Shown in pieces: positions 24,091 through 36,100 of a DNA stretch of 64,000 nucleotides (within the stretch, counting starts at the first letter, position 1; every line of letters starts with the position of its first letter). Made by a program: the position numbers and the translations under genes. Origin of the DNA: Symsagittifera roscoffensis (lineage: Eukaryota; Xenacoelomorpha; Acoela; Convolutidae); assembly GCF_963678635.1 (NCBI RefSeq), contig NC_087064.1, forward strand, positions 10,453,671 to 10,517,670. The letters are read 5' to 3'. Below the pieces are notes generated by a model that saw only the letters and a list, made by a program, of their open reading frames with translations, was not told the origin of the DNA and searched no databases.

Positions 24091-24660
24091 TTGAAAATAC
24101 TTTCCCCCGCTTCGCAAAAGCGTGTATCTCAATCGTGCTTAGCCATTCCCGGGTTAAGTTTCAATCATAATGCAGTGAACGTCCGTAAAACTTGTCAGTG
24201 TCAACTTGATCACTATCTCTTAAACCGAAACGACATTGTTATTTGGCACGACGCCGTTAATAACTCTATTAGTCGACACCGTAGTAATAACTTTAACGCA
24301 CTAACTCCTAACCAGCTTAAGAAGATTCTTTTAAACTATAAACGTAATATTTATGCAATTGTTTACTGTAAACGTGTAGGCACGGAAGATATATATATAG
24401 TAAGTTGAAAGAGTCAGGTATATTAGTTATTAATATAGTAACAGACCTGATATCTAGAAGGAAGCAGAACCTCACTGAGTTATGGCAAAAGTACTTAGAA
24501 CTACACCCTCTTTAGAACTGAAAACGTTTACGATCCTTAGGCGTTATAGCAAGAATTTGAAGTATATTATTTCAACGAAAAATACTCCTAAGCCAGGAAA
24601 ACGCAAGCGGCAAGCTAATCGAAACAGAAGAAACGCTGAGCAGCAAGTAGGAATTAAATG
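24091..24660 (+). pseudogene. Unrecognised extra ORF inside the BEL element
   Basis: Open from 24091 to TGA 24408 (105 codons) with a compact, conserved-looking core: CLAIPGLSFNHNAVNV, then NDIVIWHDAVNNSISRHRS, then IYAIVYCKRVGTEDI. Coding-like sequence continues in shifted frames to TGA near 24660 (SGILVINIVTDLISRRKQ and a Lys/Arg-rich end), so the original protein was about 190 residues. The start is probably upstream of 24091 in lost sequence. It is not a gag, protease or polymerase domain. The hydrophobic-strand/HD pattern makes me think of an SGNH-type hydrolase, but key residues cannot be assigned. It may be a captured host gene or a lineage-specific accessory ORF. Confidence 0.4.
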
Positions 24661-24854
24661 AAGTGCTTCTCTAATGTGTGATATTGCTGAACGAGTCATA
24701 ATATAATTTATTTATACTAAAGTTAAGGTCTTAATTTAATTATTCCCTTTTTTCTCTCAAAATGAGCAGTTGAGCGGTTGAGTAGAAGTGAACAAGTTCA
24801 AAAGTAATCAAAATGACAGAACAAATTAAGTTAAAATATCAACCATTAAAATAG

Positions 24855-26222
24855 ATGAATGGTCGAACATCACTAGAAAATGAGCTTTCCGTAGTTCACA
24901 GTCGCATAACTGTGAGTTTAGAGGGACCAATTCGGAAAACAAAAATAAAGATCTTGCAAGAGTGTTCTCGAAAAAGCATTAGCAAAAAATGATGAACTTG
25001 TGATATTAGCTAATAAAACTGATAAAGCTAGCAAATCATTAACGGAGTTGGCTGCATGGTGGGATAGGATAGTTAAAGTTAACGATGAAGTAACTGGTAA
25101 GGCTCGTGCTCATATGGAATCTAATCAAGCTTCAGAGGTCTGCGTCAGTGAAACTAGTCGATCAAAAGTTTCATCAAAATCGGCAAAATCCGGGACGAGA
25201 AAGCAAAGCTCAATGAAATCATTGACCCCCAGTGAGCGCCGGAAAGAACTGCTCCTAGCGAAGATAAAGCGAGAAGAGTTGGAAAAACAACATGAAGCAA
25301 CCTTAAGACTGAAACAACAGGAAGCCATCATCGAAGAGCAACAGCATCTGATTGAGATGGAACAAAAACAACAAGAAGTTAAATTTGAAATTAACCGTAA
25401 AGAGCAAGAACATCGTTTATTAATCGAAAAAAGTCGTCTTGAAATGGAACGATTAAGCTAAGAAAATCGTATTAAAGTAGCTGAAGCAAAAATGGTTGAA
25501 ACTGAATACCTCGAAGAGTCTGAAATAGATCAGCATCTCGAGCTGGCGTCTTCGGTTGATCGTCGTTCTGACAGGGTAAACGATTGGGTTGATCATGCAT
25601 TAGAAAACCAAAAAGGACCCAAGGTAGTTCCGTATTCTTCAAAGTTTGAAAACTGTATAAATATAGAAAGTGGTTCGCATCAACACAGAAATGTGTCCAC
25701 AGCGAAATTTCACCTCGGCGATCGTTGCCGAATCAGACTTTTGATTGTGATCAACAATGTTATCCCTATCAACCAACCGTCTCCTTCAGCAATGACGATG
25801 GAATCAAGCACGCTGTATCCACTAATCCTGAGCACGAAACGCAGTCGTTGCTTATTTCCAATAACGCTACACTTTGCGAAAACAATACATCATCATTTTT
25901 TAATCCAGCTGGAACAGCAGCTACCAATACTCCGGTATGCTGTTACTTCTCTGTACCTCATCCTTCGTCTTCCATTCAACATATCCCCGTCAACAACTTT
26001 AATAACAATTCCCGAGTTGTTGGAAACATGCCCGCCAACCCCAATCAATACTCTGGATACACCCCCCATGCCATTGTGTCACAACCACCTGCAAATTTAA
26101 TCTGCAGAAATCAAAACTTGCTATCACATAACGTGTATAGCAATCCTTTGTCAGTGAACAATCCGTTTAGCGGACAGTCTGCCGTTATTAGTCAGCCCAA
26201 TTTGCCACTAATGTCAAAGTAA
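24855..26222 (+). pseudogene. gag: BEL gag N-terminal and middle region, broken
   Basis: A short frame from ATG 24855 ends at TGA 24990, and the gag frame is then read from 25000 to a TAA at 25459 (ELAAWWDRIVKVNDEV followed by a Ser/Lys-rich stretch). A long heptad-like coiled coil rich in Glu/Gln/Lys follows (KREELEKQHEATLRLKQQ). After the TAA the same frame continues (ENRIKVAEAKMVE) to about 25720, then shifts to another frame open to 26222 with an Asn/Pro/Ser-rich linker. BEL/Pao gag proteins commonly start with such a coiled coil. At least one initial shift, one stop and one frameshift are present. Confidence 0.65.
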
Positions 26223-26950
26223 ACACCCGCAGTCACCCATTGTATCACTGGGTTAACAAGTGATGGTAACACAAACCCATCAGTTGGTGTTTTTCATCCG
26301 TAACGCCAATATCTCAGCACCAATTCCCCCACGTATCAAGTGGTGGTACCGTTTACTATGGGTTTCCCAATCACGACGCATCAGCTGAAAACACTTACAT
26401 ATATCAGCAGCAACCTTTTGCAGCTGATCCTAGCAACACATTGCCTTCGTTGCAACCAAATCCCCAACCACAAGCCGTGACACTGAATGACTTAGTCCAA
26501 GCTCTGTCAGTCTGAAAGAAGGATCTCCTTCCAGAATGGAAGCTGGCCCAGTACGATGGCAACCCGCTCCAATGGCACGAATGGTTTGGCCAATTTTGCA
26601 GTACTGTAGACGCAGCGTCCCTAAGCGATGATGTGAAGTTACCTTATTTAAAAACATTAGTCACGGGAAAAACTAAGTCAGCCATAGCAGATATCGCATA
26701 CAGTGGAAGAATGTATAAGGATGCTCTGAAAACTCCAGAAAGAAAGTTTGGCCAGCCACAAAACGTAATTACGGCCCACCTTGATAAGTTGTCAAGTTTC
26801 CCGCAGCTTCGAATGCACAACTCTGAGAACATCATTAGCTTCTCGATGACCATTTCAAGTCAAGTGGCTGTCTTTAGGTCTCTTGATTATGAAGAAGATT
26901 TGAAAAGCGTCTCTTTGTGAAATCAAGCTCTTTCGAAAATTCCACCAAAC
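26223..26950 (+). pseudogene. gag: BEL gag C-terminal (DUF1759-like) region
   Basis: The pol frame can be followed upstream from 26951. It contains NPLQWHEWFGQFCSTVD and KLPYLKTLVTGKTKSAIADI, the typical pattern of the DUF1759 domain in BEL/Pao polyproteins. Two in-frame TGA codons (26513 and 26918) interrupt it; the second sits where a Trp before NQAL would be expected. The separation between this part and pol is therefore only a point change. Confidence 0.7.
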
Positions 26951-29776
26951 ATGAGAGAATCGTGGTCACTTTTTGCCGTGAAACGTAATCGGTCACGCCC
27001 CAACCTAATTGACTTTAACAATTGGTTAAAAGATAAAGCAGAAGCTCATGAGCAAATGAAAAATATGCATGGAAAGCCCAAAGTCGAAGAGCCATCCAAA
27101 ACTAAAGCTGTAACGAGAGTTTTTGCCTCGACAAGTACAGTTGAAAAAAAGTTTGAATTTCCTTCTTGTATCCTCTGCAAGGGGAAACATGCCTTGTGGA
27201 AGTGTTCTGTGTTTAAAGTGAAAACTCCAACACAACGTGCAAAATTCTCTGCGGAAAACAAATTGTGCTTCTCCTGCTTACAAGGGAACCACGCATTCCG
27301 GCAATGTCCCAGAGCAAAGAAATGCACCAAACCAGGTTGCACTAGCACCCATAGTGTACTTCTCCATGGGGCTGAACGGGTTTTTCCTAGTCGAAATCCG
27401 GACAAAAATGATAGCCATACAAGACCCAACGCTGGTCAACCAAGATCTAATGCAGAGCCGGATAAAGCGAGCACAAACGCTGATCGAAAATCATTCAGCA
27501 AGAATATACCAAACGCAAGTTCGAATCAAGCAGACAATAATCCCGTTCCGTTGGATGTAAGTTGCGCAATCTCGAACGACCAATCATCAATCATAACATC
27601 GAAAGGGTTACTGCCCATAATCAAGCTCCAAGTTTCCACCGATTTCCGGAGTGCTGATTGTTTAACATTGTGTGACTCAGCATCTAGTCATTCCTGGATA
27701 TCGGCTAAATTAGTCAAATGTCTGAATCTCTCAGGAAGAGATTTGGATCTCACAGTAAATGGTATTAACACAACGACTGTTGTTAAAACGAAACAAGTTC
27801 AGATGAAGGTATCTTCTAACTTCGATGGATTCGAATACATATTCGATTTAACCGCATTTGTCAAGGATGAACTTAAAGTCGGTACCAATACCGTCAAGAC
27901 CCCTGCATTACAGAGCAAGTATCCGTACCTTGCTCCAATCAAACCAATTGTGTATAGCTACGCCGATGTAGACTTGATAATTGGTCAAGACTCCTTCCAT
28001 GCTATTCGGCCCGAGGAGTATTTCAAGAGTGAGGCCGATCCAAACACATCGCCCGTCGCGGTTCGCCTTCCAATAGGCTGGGTCTTGAGCGGCCCAATGC
28101 CGACATCTACTGGTTTCCTTTCTACTTGTTTCAACTGCAATACGGATGATACCGAACTAGCTTGTCAAATCAAACGCTGGTATGAAATAGAGTCATACGG
28201 AGTCTACAAACAGGTCGATTCCCGTTCAGCCGAGGACAAAAGGGCGGCTAAAATGCTTGATTCCTCCACCGTCCATGATGGATCAAGATACGCTGTAGGT
28301 ATGCTTTGGGCAGAAGAATCTAGCATGTTACCAGACAATTACTATTCCTCTTTGGTTCAGTTAAAATCGTTGGAAAAACGTTTAGCGAAAGATCCTCACT
28401 TAAGGGATCAATACTCAAAAATTATCGAAGATGATTTGAATAAAGGATACGTGATTCAAGTTCCTCCCCATAAATTTTCGAACCGCAGCATACGCGAGTG
28501 GTATCTTCCTCACCATCCCGTGGTGAACCCAAACAAACCTGGTAAAGTGAGGCGTGTCCTTAACGGAGCGTCTAAATTCCACGGTACGTCATTGAACAAA
28601 TCGTTGCTAGTAGGACCCGACCTACTGCAAAACTTTGTGTTCGTTCTCCTTCGTTTTCGTCAACATCATTTTGCCGTATCGGCTGACATTGAAGGGATGT
28701 TCTTACAAGTCGGCGTCCTTCCAGAGGACCAACCATCTCTTCGTTTTCTGTCGCGGGAGGACCCCACAGCCGATGTGGTTGTACACCAGTACACCAGACA
28801 TATCTTTCGAGCGAGAGATTCGCCAACGTGTGCAAATTATGCATTGCAACGGACTGCAATAGATAATCAGGCGATGTTCCCTGACGCAGCGTCCGCAGTT
28901 CTAGAGAAATTTTATATGGACGACTACCTAGACTCCTTTGAGGACCCTGATGTTGCATTTAAAGTGAGTCAAGATTTGATTACTCTGTTAGCTCTAGGTG
29001 GTTTTAAATTAACTAAGTTCATAAGTAACGTAACTACATTTCATAAAGAGTTAAACCCGCCCCAAAGCGCGCCGCAACAGGAAAGTAAAAACTTTGTAAC
29101 TTGTGGGGATAATTCTTCTCATGTTCTTGGTCTGAAGTGGTACCATATCGACGACACTTTGGTCGTAAGCCGTGGTGTCAACCGTGAACTTAAAAATTCG
29201 ATAACACAGCGAACAGTGTTAAGTTTTGTTTCTTCCGTTTTCGACCCCATAGGTCTCGTAGCGCCCTATACCGTAAGAGCGCGATTATTGTTGAAAGAAA
29301 TCTGGCGCATTCATGGTCAACAATGGGATGATGAGCTACCCGTTGATATCAAGACAAAATTTTCTGCCTGGCACTCTGGTTTGCCATCTCTAGGGAAAAT
29401 GAGTATAAAGCGCAGCTACTTCTCCGCACCAGTCGATTGGGTTGAGTTACAAATGTTCGGTGACAGCTCAGAAGAAGTTTTTTGTGCTGTAGCTTTTCTT
29501 CGCGCCCGTGTGACAACTTCACTCGAAACACAAGTTGCCTTCGTCTTTGGAAAAGCAAGAGTCGCGCCCATGAAAGCGCTTTCCATCCCGAAGCTTGAAC
29601 TGCAGGCCGCGTTACTCGCTACCCGCTTGAAGGAAGATGTCCTCAAAGTTCTAACCATTCCTGTGTCAAACACGTTCATGTGGACTGACAGCACCACTGT
29701 GCTCCAGTGGTTAAACTCAGGTAGTAAGCAACCCACGTTCGTGGCAAACCGGATTAAGTGGAGACAACCCTGCTGA
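26951..29776 (+). CDS. pol: BEL/Pao pol: zinc knuckles, protease, reverse transcriptase, RNase H
   Basis: Open for 941 codons. Domains in order: Cys/His zinc-binding motifs around residues 75-140 (CILCKGKHALWKC, CFSCLQGNHAFRQC); aspartic protease with catalytic DSAS near residue 242 and a second part ending IIGQDSFHAI; reverse transcriptase from about residue 510 (HPVVNPNKPGKVRRVLNGAS; AVSADIEGMFLQV) with catalytic YMDD at 28913-28924 (residue 655); the Pao-type linker (SVFDPIGLVAPY); and an RNase H-like domain (FGDSSEEVFCAVAF, KLELQAALLATRL, MWTDSTTVLQWL). ATG 26951 is not the true start, since the same frame continues upstream through a TGA. The frame ends prematurely at TGA 29774 by a frameshift, because DNPADTGTRG is readable in another frame from 29763. 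Confidence 0.9.
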   Translation: MRESWSLFAVKRNRSRPNLIDFNNWLKDKAEAHEQMKNMHGKPKVEEPSKTKAVTRVFASTSTVEKKFEFPSCILCKGKHALWKCSVFKVKTPTQRAKFSAENKLCFSCLQGNHAFRQCPRAKKCTKPGCTSTHSVLLHGAERVFPSRNPDKNDSHTRPNAGQPRSNAEPDKASTNADRKSFSKNIPNASSNQADNNPVPLDVSCAISNDQSSIITSKGLLPIIKLQVSTDFRSADCLTLCDSASSHSWISAKLVKCLNLSGRDLDLTVNGINTTTVVKTKQVQMKVSSNFDGFEYIFDLTAFVKDELKVGTNTVKTPALQSKYPYLAPIKPIVYSYADVDLIIGQDSFHAIRPEEYFKSEADPNTSPVAVRLPIGWVLSGPMPTSTGFLSTCFNCNTDDTELACQIKRWYEIESYGVYKQVDSRSAEDKRAAKMLDSSTVHDGSRYAVGMLWAEESSMLPDNYYSSLVQLKSLEKRLAKDPHLRDQYSKIIEDDLNKGYVIQVPPHKFSNRSIREWYLPHHPVVNPNKPGKVRRVLNGASKFHGTSLNKSLLVGPDLLQNFVFVLLRFRQHHFAVSADIEGMFLQVGVLPEDQPSLRFLSREDPTADVVVHQYTRHIFRARDSPTCANYALQRTAIDNQAMFPDAASAVLEKFYMDDYLDSFEDPDVAFKVSQDLITLLALGGFKLTKFISNVTTFHKELNPPQSAPQQESKNFVTCGDNSSHVLGLKWYHIDDTLVVSRGVNRELKNSITQRTVLSFVSSVFDPIGLVAPYTVRARLLLKEIWRIHGQQWDDELPVDIKTKFSAWHSGLPSLGKMSIKRSYFSAPVDWVELQMFGDSSEEVFCAVAFLRARVTTSLETQVAFVFGKARVAPMKALSIPKLELQAALLATRLKEDVLKVLTIPVSNTFMWTDSTTVLQWLNSGSKQPTFVANRIKWRQPC

Positions 29777-30089
29777 TACGGGAACCAGAGGAATCTCAGC
29801 GGAGTCCTTAAAAACAAGCAGCTGGGTGAACGGGCCAAGTCTGCTGAAAAGTGGCGAGTGGCTGTTCAAGCCGAGCATAGAAATACTTAAGAAAAACCGC
29901 CTGGCTGGTTCCGCTTGTGACCTTAATGAAGGTTTACAGCAGGCTCTAATTTTTCAAACGTTGCACCAAAACAAAAACAACCCATTTTATTTGCATGGGA
30001 AGAATTCAGCTCGTTTCGTAAACTCCAGCGAGTGGTTGCCTCCATGCTCAGACTTAGTCCAAAACACCGGCACTACCGGACTAAAGTAA
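29763..30089 (+). pseudogene. pol: BEL pol fragment after RNase H
   Basis: The frame shifted relative to the main pol ORF reads DNPADTGTRGISAESL and then WLFKPSIEILKKN, the typical end of the RNase H and connector region of BEL/Pao. It overlaps the start of the next fragment in a different frame, so at least two frameshifts separate RNase H from integrase. Confidence 0.7.
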
Positions 30090-30871
30090 AGGAAATAACC
30101 GATCCGGTTGAATTAGAAACCGCCAAACAACGACTTTTGTTGATTTCCCAAAAGGAATCTTTTGAAGCGGAATATTTACTCCTGTACGGCAACAAAACCG
30201 TCAAAAAGTCTAGTCGTATTGCACAATATGCACCATTTATGGGTCCTGCATTCATCATTCGTTCAACTGGGCGAAATCGCCGCCTAGTTGAAACTGAATA
30301 TGACACAAAATATCCCATAATCCTTGATGGAAGGCATTCTCTGGTGAAATTGTTCGTAAGTGATATTCATTATCGCTATCAGCACCAGTTCTTAGACTAA
30401 ATGCGAGCTGTAATTCACTTAGAGTTCGCAATCTTGAACCTTCGCTCTTTATTAAAGTCCATTGAAGTCCACTGCCTTATATGTAGGAAGCGCAAAGCCA
30501 AAACTGTCACACCTATGATGGCAGAGCTTCCAGTTGAAAGGCTTGGTTACCGCCAGCCTCCCTTCACAAACTGTGGTGTTGATTACTTTGGACCCTTTTA
30601 CGTCTCAATCAGGAGGAGTTCTGAAAAACGATGGTGCTTCCTTTTTACATGTATGACCGCCAGAGCTGTACATATTGAGATTGTCTCATCCATGGACACG
30701 AGTTCGTGTGTAATGGGAATCGAAAGGTTCATTGCCCGTCGCGGCAGTCCATCAGTCATTTGGTCTGATAACGGCACCAATTTTGTGGGAACCAAGAAAG
30801 AACTCTTAAATTGTATTCAGTCGTGGAACGGGCAAGCACCCCCTGAGCTGGCGAAAAAAAGTATTAAGTGA
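30032..30871 (+). pseudogene. pol: BEL integrase, zinc-binding remnant and catalytic core
   Basis: One frame runs from 30032 to 30871 with a single in-frame TAA at 30398. It includes HSLVKLFVSDIHYRYQH (His-rich end of the zinc domain), CLICRKRKAKTVTPMM, and core motifs VDYFGPFYV (first Asp), VIWSDNGTNFVG (second Asp). The third acidic residue is expected after 30871, where the frame is lost. The function would be insertion of the element's DNA; this copy is inactive. Confidence 0.8.
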
Positions 30872-31068
30872 AAATTTAACCCCCGACAGCCCCGCATCAA
30901 GGTGGTTCTTGGGAACGTCTCGTTCGGTGTTGTAAAAGGGTATTCTACGCAATAATAGGAAGTAGAAAGCTCACTCACGAAGTCCTTGAAACAACTTTCT
31001 GTCTTTTAGAACAATCACTGAACGCTCGACCCATAACATCAGTAAGTGCAAGTCCGGATGGTTTCGAG

Positions 31069-31473
31069 GTGTTAACTCCTAATCATTTTTTGTTAGGCCG
31101 AAATGGTACTAGCTTTCCTTCTCTCTCTTTCCAGGAGCACTTCGACCATCGAAAGCAATATATCCGAGCGCAAAGCTACGCCAACGCAATTTGGAGTCGT
31201 TGGCTGCGAGATTATGTGCCAGCGCTGAATAAACGCAGTAAGTGGCACTCCGATAGTGACGTTATTTTAAAAACAGGGGATTTAGTGTGGATTGTTGACG
31301 AACGCAACCCAAGGGGACACTACCCTCTGGCTCGTATAAAAACCCTTAATTACGGAAAAGACAACATAGCCCGATCCGCCGTAGTTACCACCCGCTCCGG
31401 GGAGCTAACTCGACCGGCCGTAAAACTCGCACCCGTTTTCGCTCCTTTGGGCGCGGAAGATATTCGCGCTTAA
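31069..31473 (+). pseudogene. pol: BEL pol C-terminal domain
   Basis: LTPNHFLLGRNGTSFPSL followed by QSYANAIWSRWLRDYVPAL and GDLVWIVDERNPRGHYPLAR is the characteristic C-terminal (DUF5641-like) domain behind BEL/Pao integrases. It ends at TAA 31471, twelve bases inside the 3' long repeat. The stretch 30872-31068 carries the connecting integrase sequence in broken frames. Confidence 0.8.
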
Positions 31474-32643
31474 ATTAATCTTAAATTAATGACCTCATTA
31501 TAGCGCGAAAGTGAAAAAGCTAAAATTAGATTTGCTTAGACAAAAGGCCTTGAAAACTACTGGTTTGTCCGATTAAGGTCAGTTTGCCATCAAAATGTTT
31601 ATAGATTTTTGAGATGGTTGGAAACCGTATTGCTAAAAATATTAACCGAAAAATGTTTAACCGATATTACTTATTCTATATATTATCTGTTGAATTGCCG
31701 ATAATTTACAGATATTGAAGCAGGTTTTTGTAAGGTCTTACAGGATACGAGAGAGCGGCACACCCCTCTCATCGAAAATTACTCCTCATCGAAAATGATG
31801 AAAAATGAAACTTAAACTCCCATTCACTGCAAATTATGGAGCGCATACAAAATAGCAATATGCAAGATATATTGTAGTAAAAAATATCGACTTGCAAGAT
31901 ATTCAATTTTAAAATATCGAGGTATTCCATTCCGAAATTTCTCGAGGGGGCGGGTTTTCAAAAAAAAATGAAAATTTTCTCGACCTTTTTTTAGGTCGAC
32001 CAAATTGATTTTCTGAGCTCTCCCAAACCTTTATAAGACCCTAAATTCACCCAAATTAGCGCGTTTCTCCTCAAAATTTGTAAAAGTTGGCGCCTTTAGA
32101 AAAATTTTATGGTCAGTCAGCCAAAAATGGACATCTCAAAATAGTTACAGGGGGAACCCTTGGGTCGCCAGGGGGTCAAATCCCTAAAGAGAAGGGGCGT
32201 ACGACCCCCTCAAATCCGCTACTGCTTTGCTCCTTTTTTGATATCCCCCATCAAAGTTTTATCCGCCACCCGAACCTGAGAGATAGCCAACCAGAACCCA
32301 ATTCTACTTGGTTTGCCCATCTCAAACAGCTAAGTAGCTTGAGCCGAACGGCCTCGAGACAACTCATCGCCTCTTTAGCTTATCCATTCACACAACTTCA
32401 CTCATTGCATGAGAGAGCGAGCCAAATTCGCTTTTGATAAAGTCAACACTCTCAAGCAGGTTTTGACAGGAGAGAGCGGATACAATAATCTCCCGAAGCC
32501 AACCCCCCAAGGGCCAGTTAGACAAAGCAGGCACCCAAGTTGGGGCTGTCCCGGACACAAAAGACATCCGTTTTTTGTGAACATCCATATTGGAGGTGGA
32601 AGTGAATAGTGAGACGGATGAACTTTTGGAGGGAGACCTGATT
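31461..32643 (+). repeat. 3' long terminal repeat of BEL/Pao element
   Basis: Matches 22133-23316. It starts TATTCGCGC where the other copy has TGTTCGCGC, and overlaps the last codons of pol. After GACCTGATT it gives way to a T/A-rich stretch (ATTATTATTTTTAATATAT), either the genomic flank or a truncation point. Confidence 0.75.
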
Positions 32644-33187
32644 ATTATTTTTAATATATATATTTTTTAAGACCATATATATACTTTTTAATATTCCCAC
32701 ATTATTCATACCAAACTCTCTTTCTGATTTTGCTCCCGTTGATTCGTAAAACAGACATAAAAAAACTGTCTGGGTAAGTTAGGTACCGTAATTTCAAAAT
32801 TGCGCCATGAGTTTTTTAAAAGATAAATGTTTCAGAAAAACGACTTCAAGCTGGAACGAAACTCTATCATTTCAGACTACCTAGGAACAGAATGTGATTG
32901 ACTCAAAAAATCAACATTTATAGTTTGTGACAATATGTGTTTTTACTAAAACTTCAGTCACTTTTTCAAGTTTTGTCCAAATATGTCTCTAGCCAATTTT
33001 ACCTTCGAAGTCATAAGAACAGAATAAATTGTTAAGTTGAGTTATTTTACCTGATTGACAAAAAAACATTCTAGTACTTAACATCCTGATAAAATTAAAC
33101 ACTGATAGATTAGATTAGAAGAAGTCACCATACAAATCCTGCAGATGTCAAATTTTTGATGTCATTTGGGCTTCCGATGCGCGTATC
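32644..33187. other. Intergenic, nothing recognised
   Basis: AT-rich, no supported gene or repeat found between the BEL element and the minisatellite. Confidence 0.4.
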
Positions 33188-36100
33188 AGATCTGATCACG
33201 TTTCAAACAGATCTGGTCATGTGCACCTCAGACCTACCTAGTCATGTGTCTGCCAGACCTGGTCAAGTGTCTGGCAGATCTAGTCATGTTGTCTGCCAGA
33301 TCTAGTGGTGTCTCTGCCAGATCTATTCATGTGTCTGACAGATCTAGTCATGTGTCTGCCAGATCTGGTCATGTGTCAGCCAGATCTAGTCATGTGTCTG
33401 CGAGATCTAGTCATGTATCTGCAAGATCTCGTCATGTGTCTGCCAGATCTAGCCATGTGTCTACCAGATCTGGTCATGTGTCTGTCAGATCTGGTCATGT
33501 GTCTGCGAGATCTAGTCATGTGTCTGCCAGATCTAGTCAAGTGTCTGCCAGATCTACTCATGTGTTTGCCAGGTCTAGTCATGTGTCTGCCAGATCTGGT
33601 CTTGAATCTGACAGATCTAGTCAAGTGTCTGCCAGATCTAGTCATGTGTCTGCCAGATCTAGTCATGTGTCTGCCTGATCTGGTCCTGTGTCTGCCAGAT
33701 CTAGTCATGTGTCTGCCAGATTTGTCATGTGTCTGCCAGATCTAGTCATGTGTCTGCCATATCTAGTCATGTGTCTGCCAGATCTGATCATGCGTCTGCC
33801 AGATCTAGTCGTGTGTCTGTCAGATCTGGTTATGTGTCTGCCAGATGTAGTCACGTGTCTGCCAGATCTGGTCATGTGTCTGCCAGATTTGGTCATGTGT
33901 CTGCCAGATCTAGTCATGTGTCTGCCATATCAAGTCATGTGTCTGCCAGATCTAGTCATGTGTCTGCCAGATCTGGTCATGTGTCTGCCAGATCTAGTCG
34001 TGTGTCTGCCAGATCTGGTTATGTGTCTTCCAGATTTGTTCAAGTGTTTGCCAGATCTGGTCAATTGTCTGCCAGATCTAGTCATGTGTCTGCCAGATCT
34101 AGTCATGTGTCTGCCAGATCTTGTCATGTGTCTGCTAGATCTAGTCATGTGTCTGCCAGGTCTAGTCATGTACATGCCAGATCTAATCACGTGTCTGCAA
34201 GATCTGTTCATTTGTCTGCCAGATCTAGTCATGTGTCTGCTAGATCTAGTCATGTGTCTGCCAGATCTAGTCATGTGTCTGCCAGATCTATTCACGTATC
34301 TGCAAGATCTGGTGATTTTTCTGCCAGATCTAGTCATGTGTCTGCCAGATCTTGTCATATGTCTGCCAGATCTAGTCATGTGTCTAACAGATCTGGTCGT
34401 GTGTCTGCCAGATCTGGTTATGTGTCTTCCAGATCTGTTCAAGTGTCTGCCAGATCTGGTCAATTGTCTGCCAGATCTAGTCATGTGTCTGCCAGATCTA
34501 TTCATGTGTCTGGCAGATCTTGTCATGTGTCTGCTAGATCTAGTCTTGTGTCTGCCAGATCTAGTCATGTGTCTGCCAGATCTGGTCATATGTCTACCAT
34601 ATCTGGTCATGTATCTGCCAGATCTAGTCATGTGTCTACCAGATCTTGTCATGTGTCTGCCAGATCTAGTCATTTGTCTGCCATATGTAGTCATGTGTCT
34701 GCCAGATCTCGTCATGTGTCTGCCAGATCTGGTCATGTATCTGCCAGACCTAGTCATATGACTGCCATATCTGGTCATGTGTCCGCCAGATCTAGTCATA
34801 TGTCTGCCATATCTAGTCATGTGTCTGCCAGATCTAGTCATGTGTCCGCCAGATCTAGTCACGTATCTGCCAGATCTGGTCATTTTTCTGCCAGATCTAG
34901 TCATGTGTCTGCCAGATCTTGTCATATGTCTGCCAGAACTAGTCATGTGTCTAACCGATCTGGTCATGTGTCTGCCAGATCTAGTCATGTGTCTGCCAGA
35001 TCTGGTCATGTGTCTGCCAGATCTGGTCATGTATCTGCCAGATCTAGTCATATGTCTGCCCTATCTAGTCATGTGTCTGCCAGATCTAGTCATGTGTCTG
35101 CCAGATCTTGTCATATGTCTGCCAGATCTAGTCATGTGTCTACCAGATCTGGCCATGTGTCTGCCAGATCTAGTCATGTGTCTGCCAGATGTGGTCATAT
35201 GTCTGCCAGATCTGGTCATGTATCTGCCAGATCTAGTCATATGTCTGCCATATCTAGTCATGTGTCTGCCAGATCTAATCACGTGTCTGCCAGATCTTGT
35301 CATGTGTCTGCCAGATCTAGTCATGTGTCTACCAGATCTGGTCATGTGTCTGCCAGATCTAGTCATATGTCTGCCAGATCTAGTCATGTGTCTACCAGAT
35401 CTGGCCATGTGTCTGCCAGATCTAGTCATGTGTCTGCCAGATGTGGTCATATGTCTGCCAGATCTGGTCATGTATCTGCCAGATCTAGTCATATGTCTGC
35501 CAGATCTAGTCATGTGTCTACCAGATCTGGTCATGTGTCTGCCAGATCTTGTCATATGTCTGCCAGATCTAGTCATGTGTCTACCAGATCTGGCCATGTG
35601 TCTGCCAGATCTAGTCATGTGTCTGCCAGATGTGGTCATATGTCTGCCAGATCTGGTCATGTATCTGCCAGATCTAGTCATATGTCTGCCATATCTAGTC
35701 ATGTGTCTGCCAGATCTAGTCACGTGTCTGCCAGATCTTGTCATGTGTCTGCCAGATCTAGTCATGTGTCTACCAGATCTGGTCATGTGTCTGCCAGATC
35801 TAGTCATGTGTCTGCCAGATGTGGTCATGTGTCTGCCAGATCTGGTCATGCGTCTGCCATATCTGGTCATGTGTCCGCCAGATCTAGTCATATGTCTGCC
35901 ATATCTAGTCATGTGTCTGCCAGATCTAGTCATGTGTCTGCCAGATCTAGTCACGTATCTGCCAGATCTGGTCATTTTTCTGCCAGATCTAGTCATGTGT
36001 CTGCCAGATCTTGTCATATGTCTGCCAGAACTAGTCATGTGTCTAACCGATCTGGTCATGTGTCTGCCAGATCTAGTCATGTGTCTGCCAGATCTGGTCA

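Larger units (their letters stand above)
22133..32643 (+). mobile_element. BEL/Pao-type LTR retrotransposon, complete in outline but decayed
   Basis: Two nearly identical ~1.18 kb direct repeats (22133-23316 and 31461-32643) flank an internal region with BEL/Pao gene order: coiled-coil gag, DUF1759-like domain, zinc knuckles, aspartic protease, reverse transcriptase with YMDD, RNase H, integrase and the C-terminal domain seen at the end of BEL pol. Reading frames are interrupted in gag, after RNase H and in the integrase, so it cannot be autonomous. An extra unrecognised ORF lies between the 5' repeat and gag. The left flank is in the N gap, so no target duplication can be checked. Confidence 0.85.
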
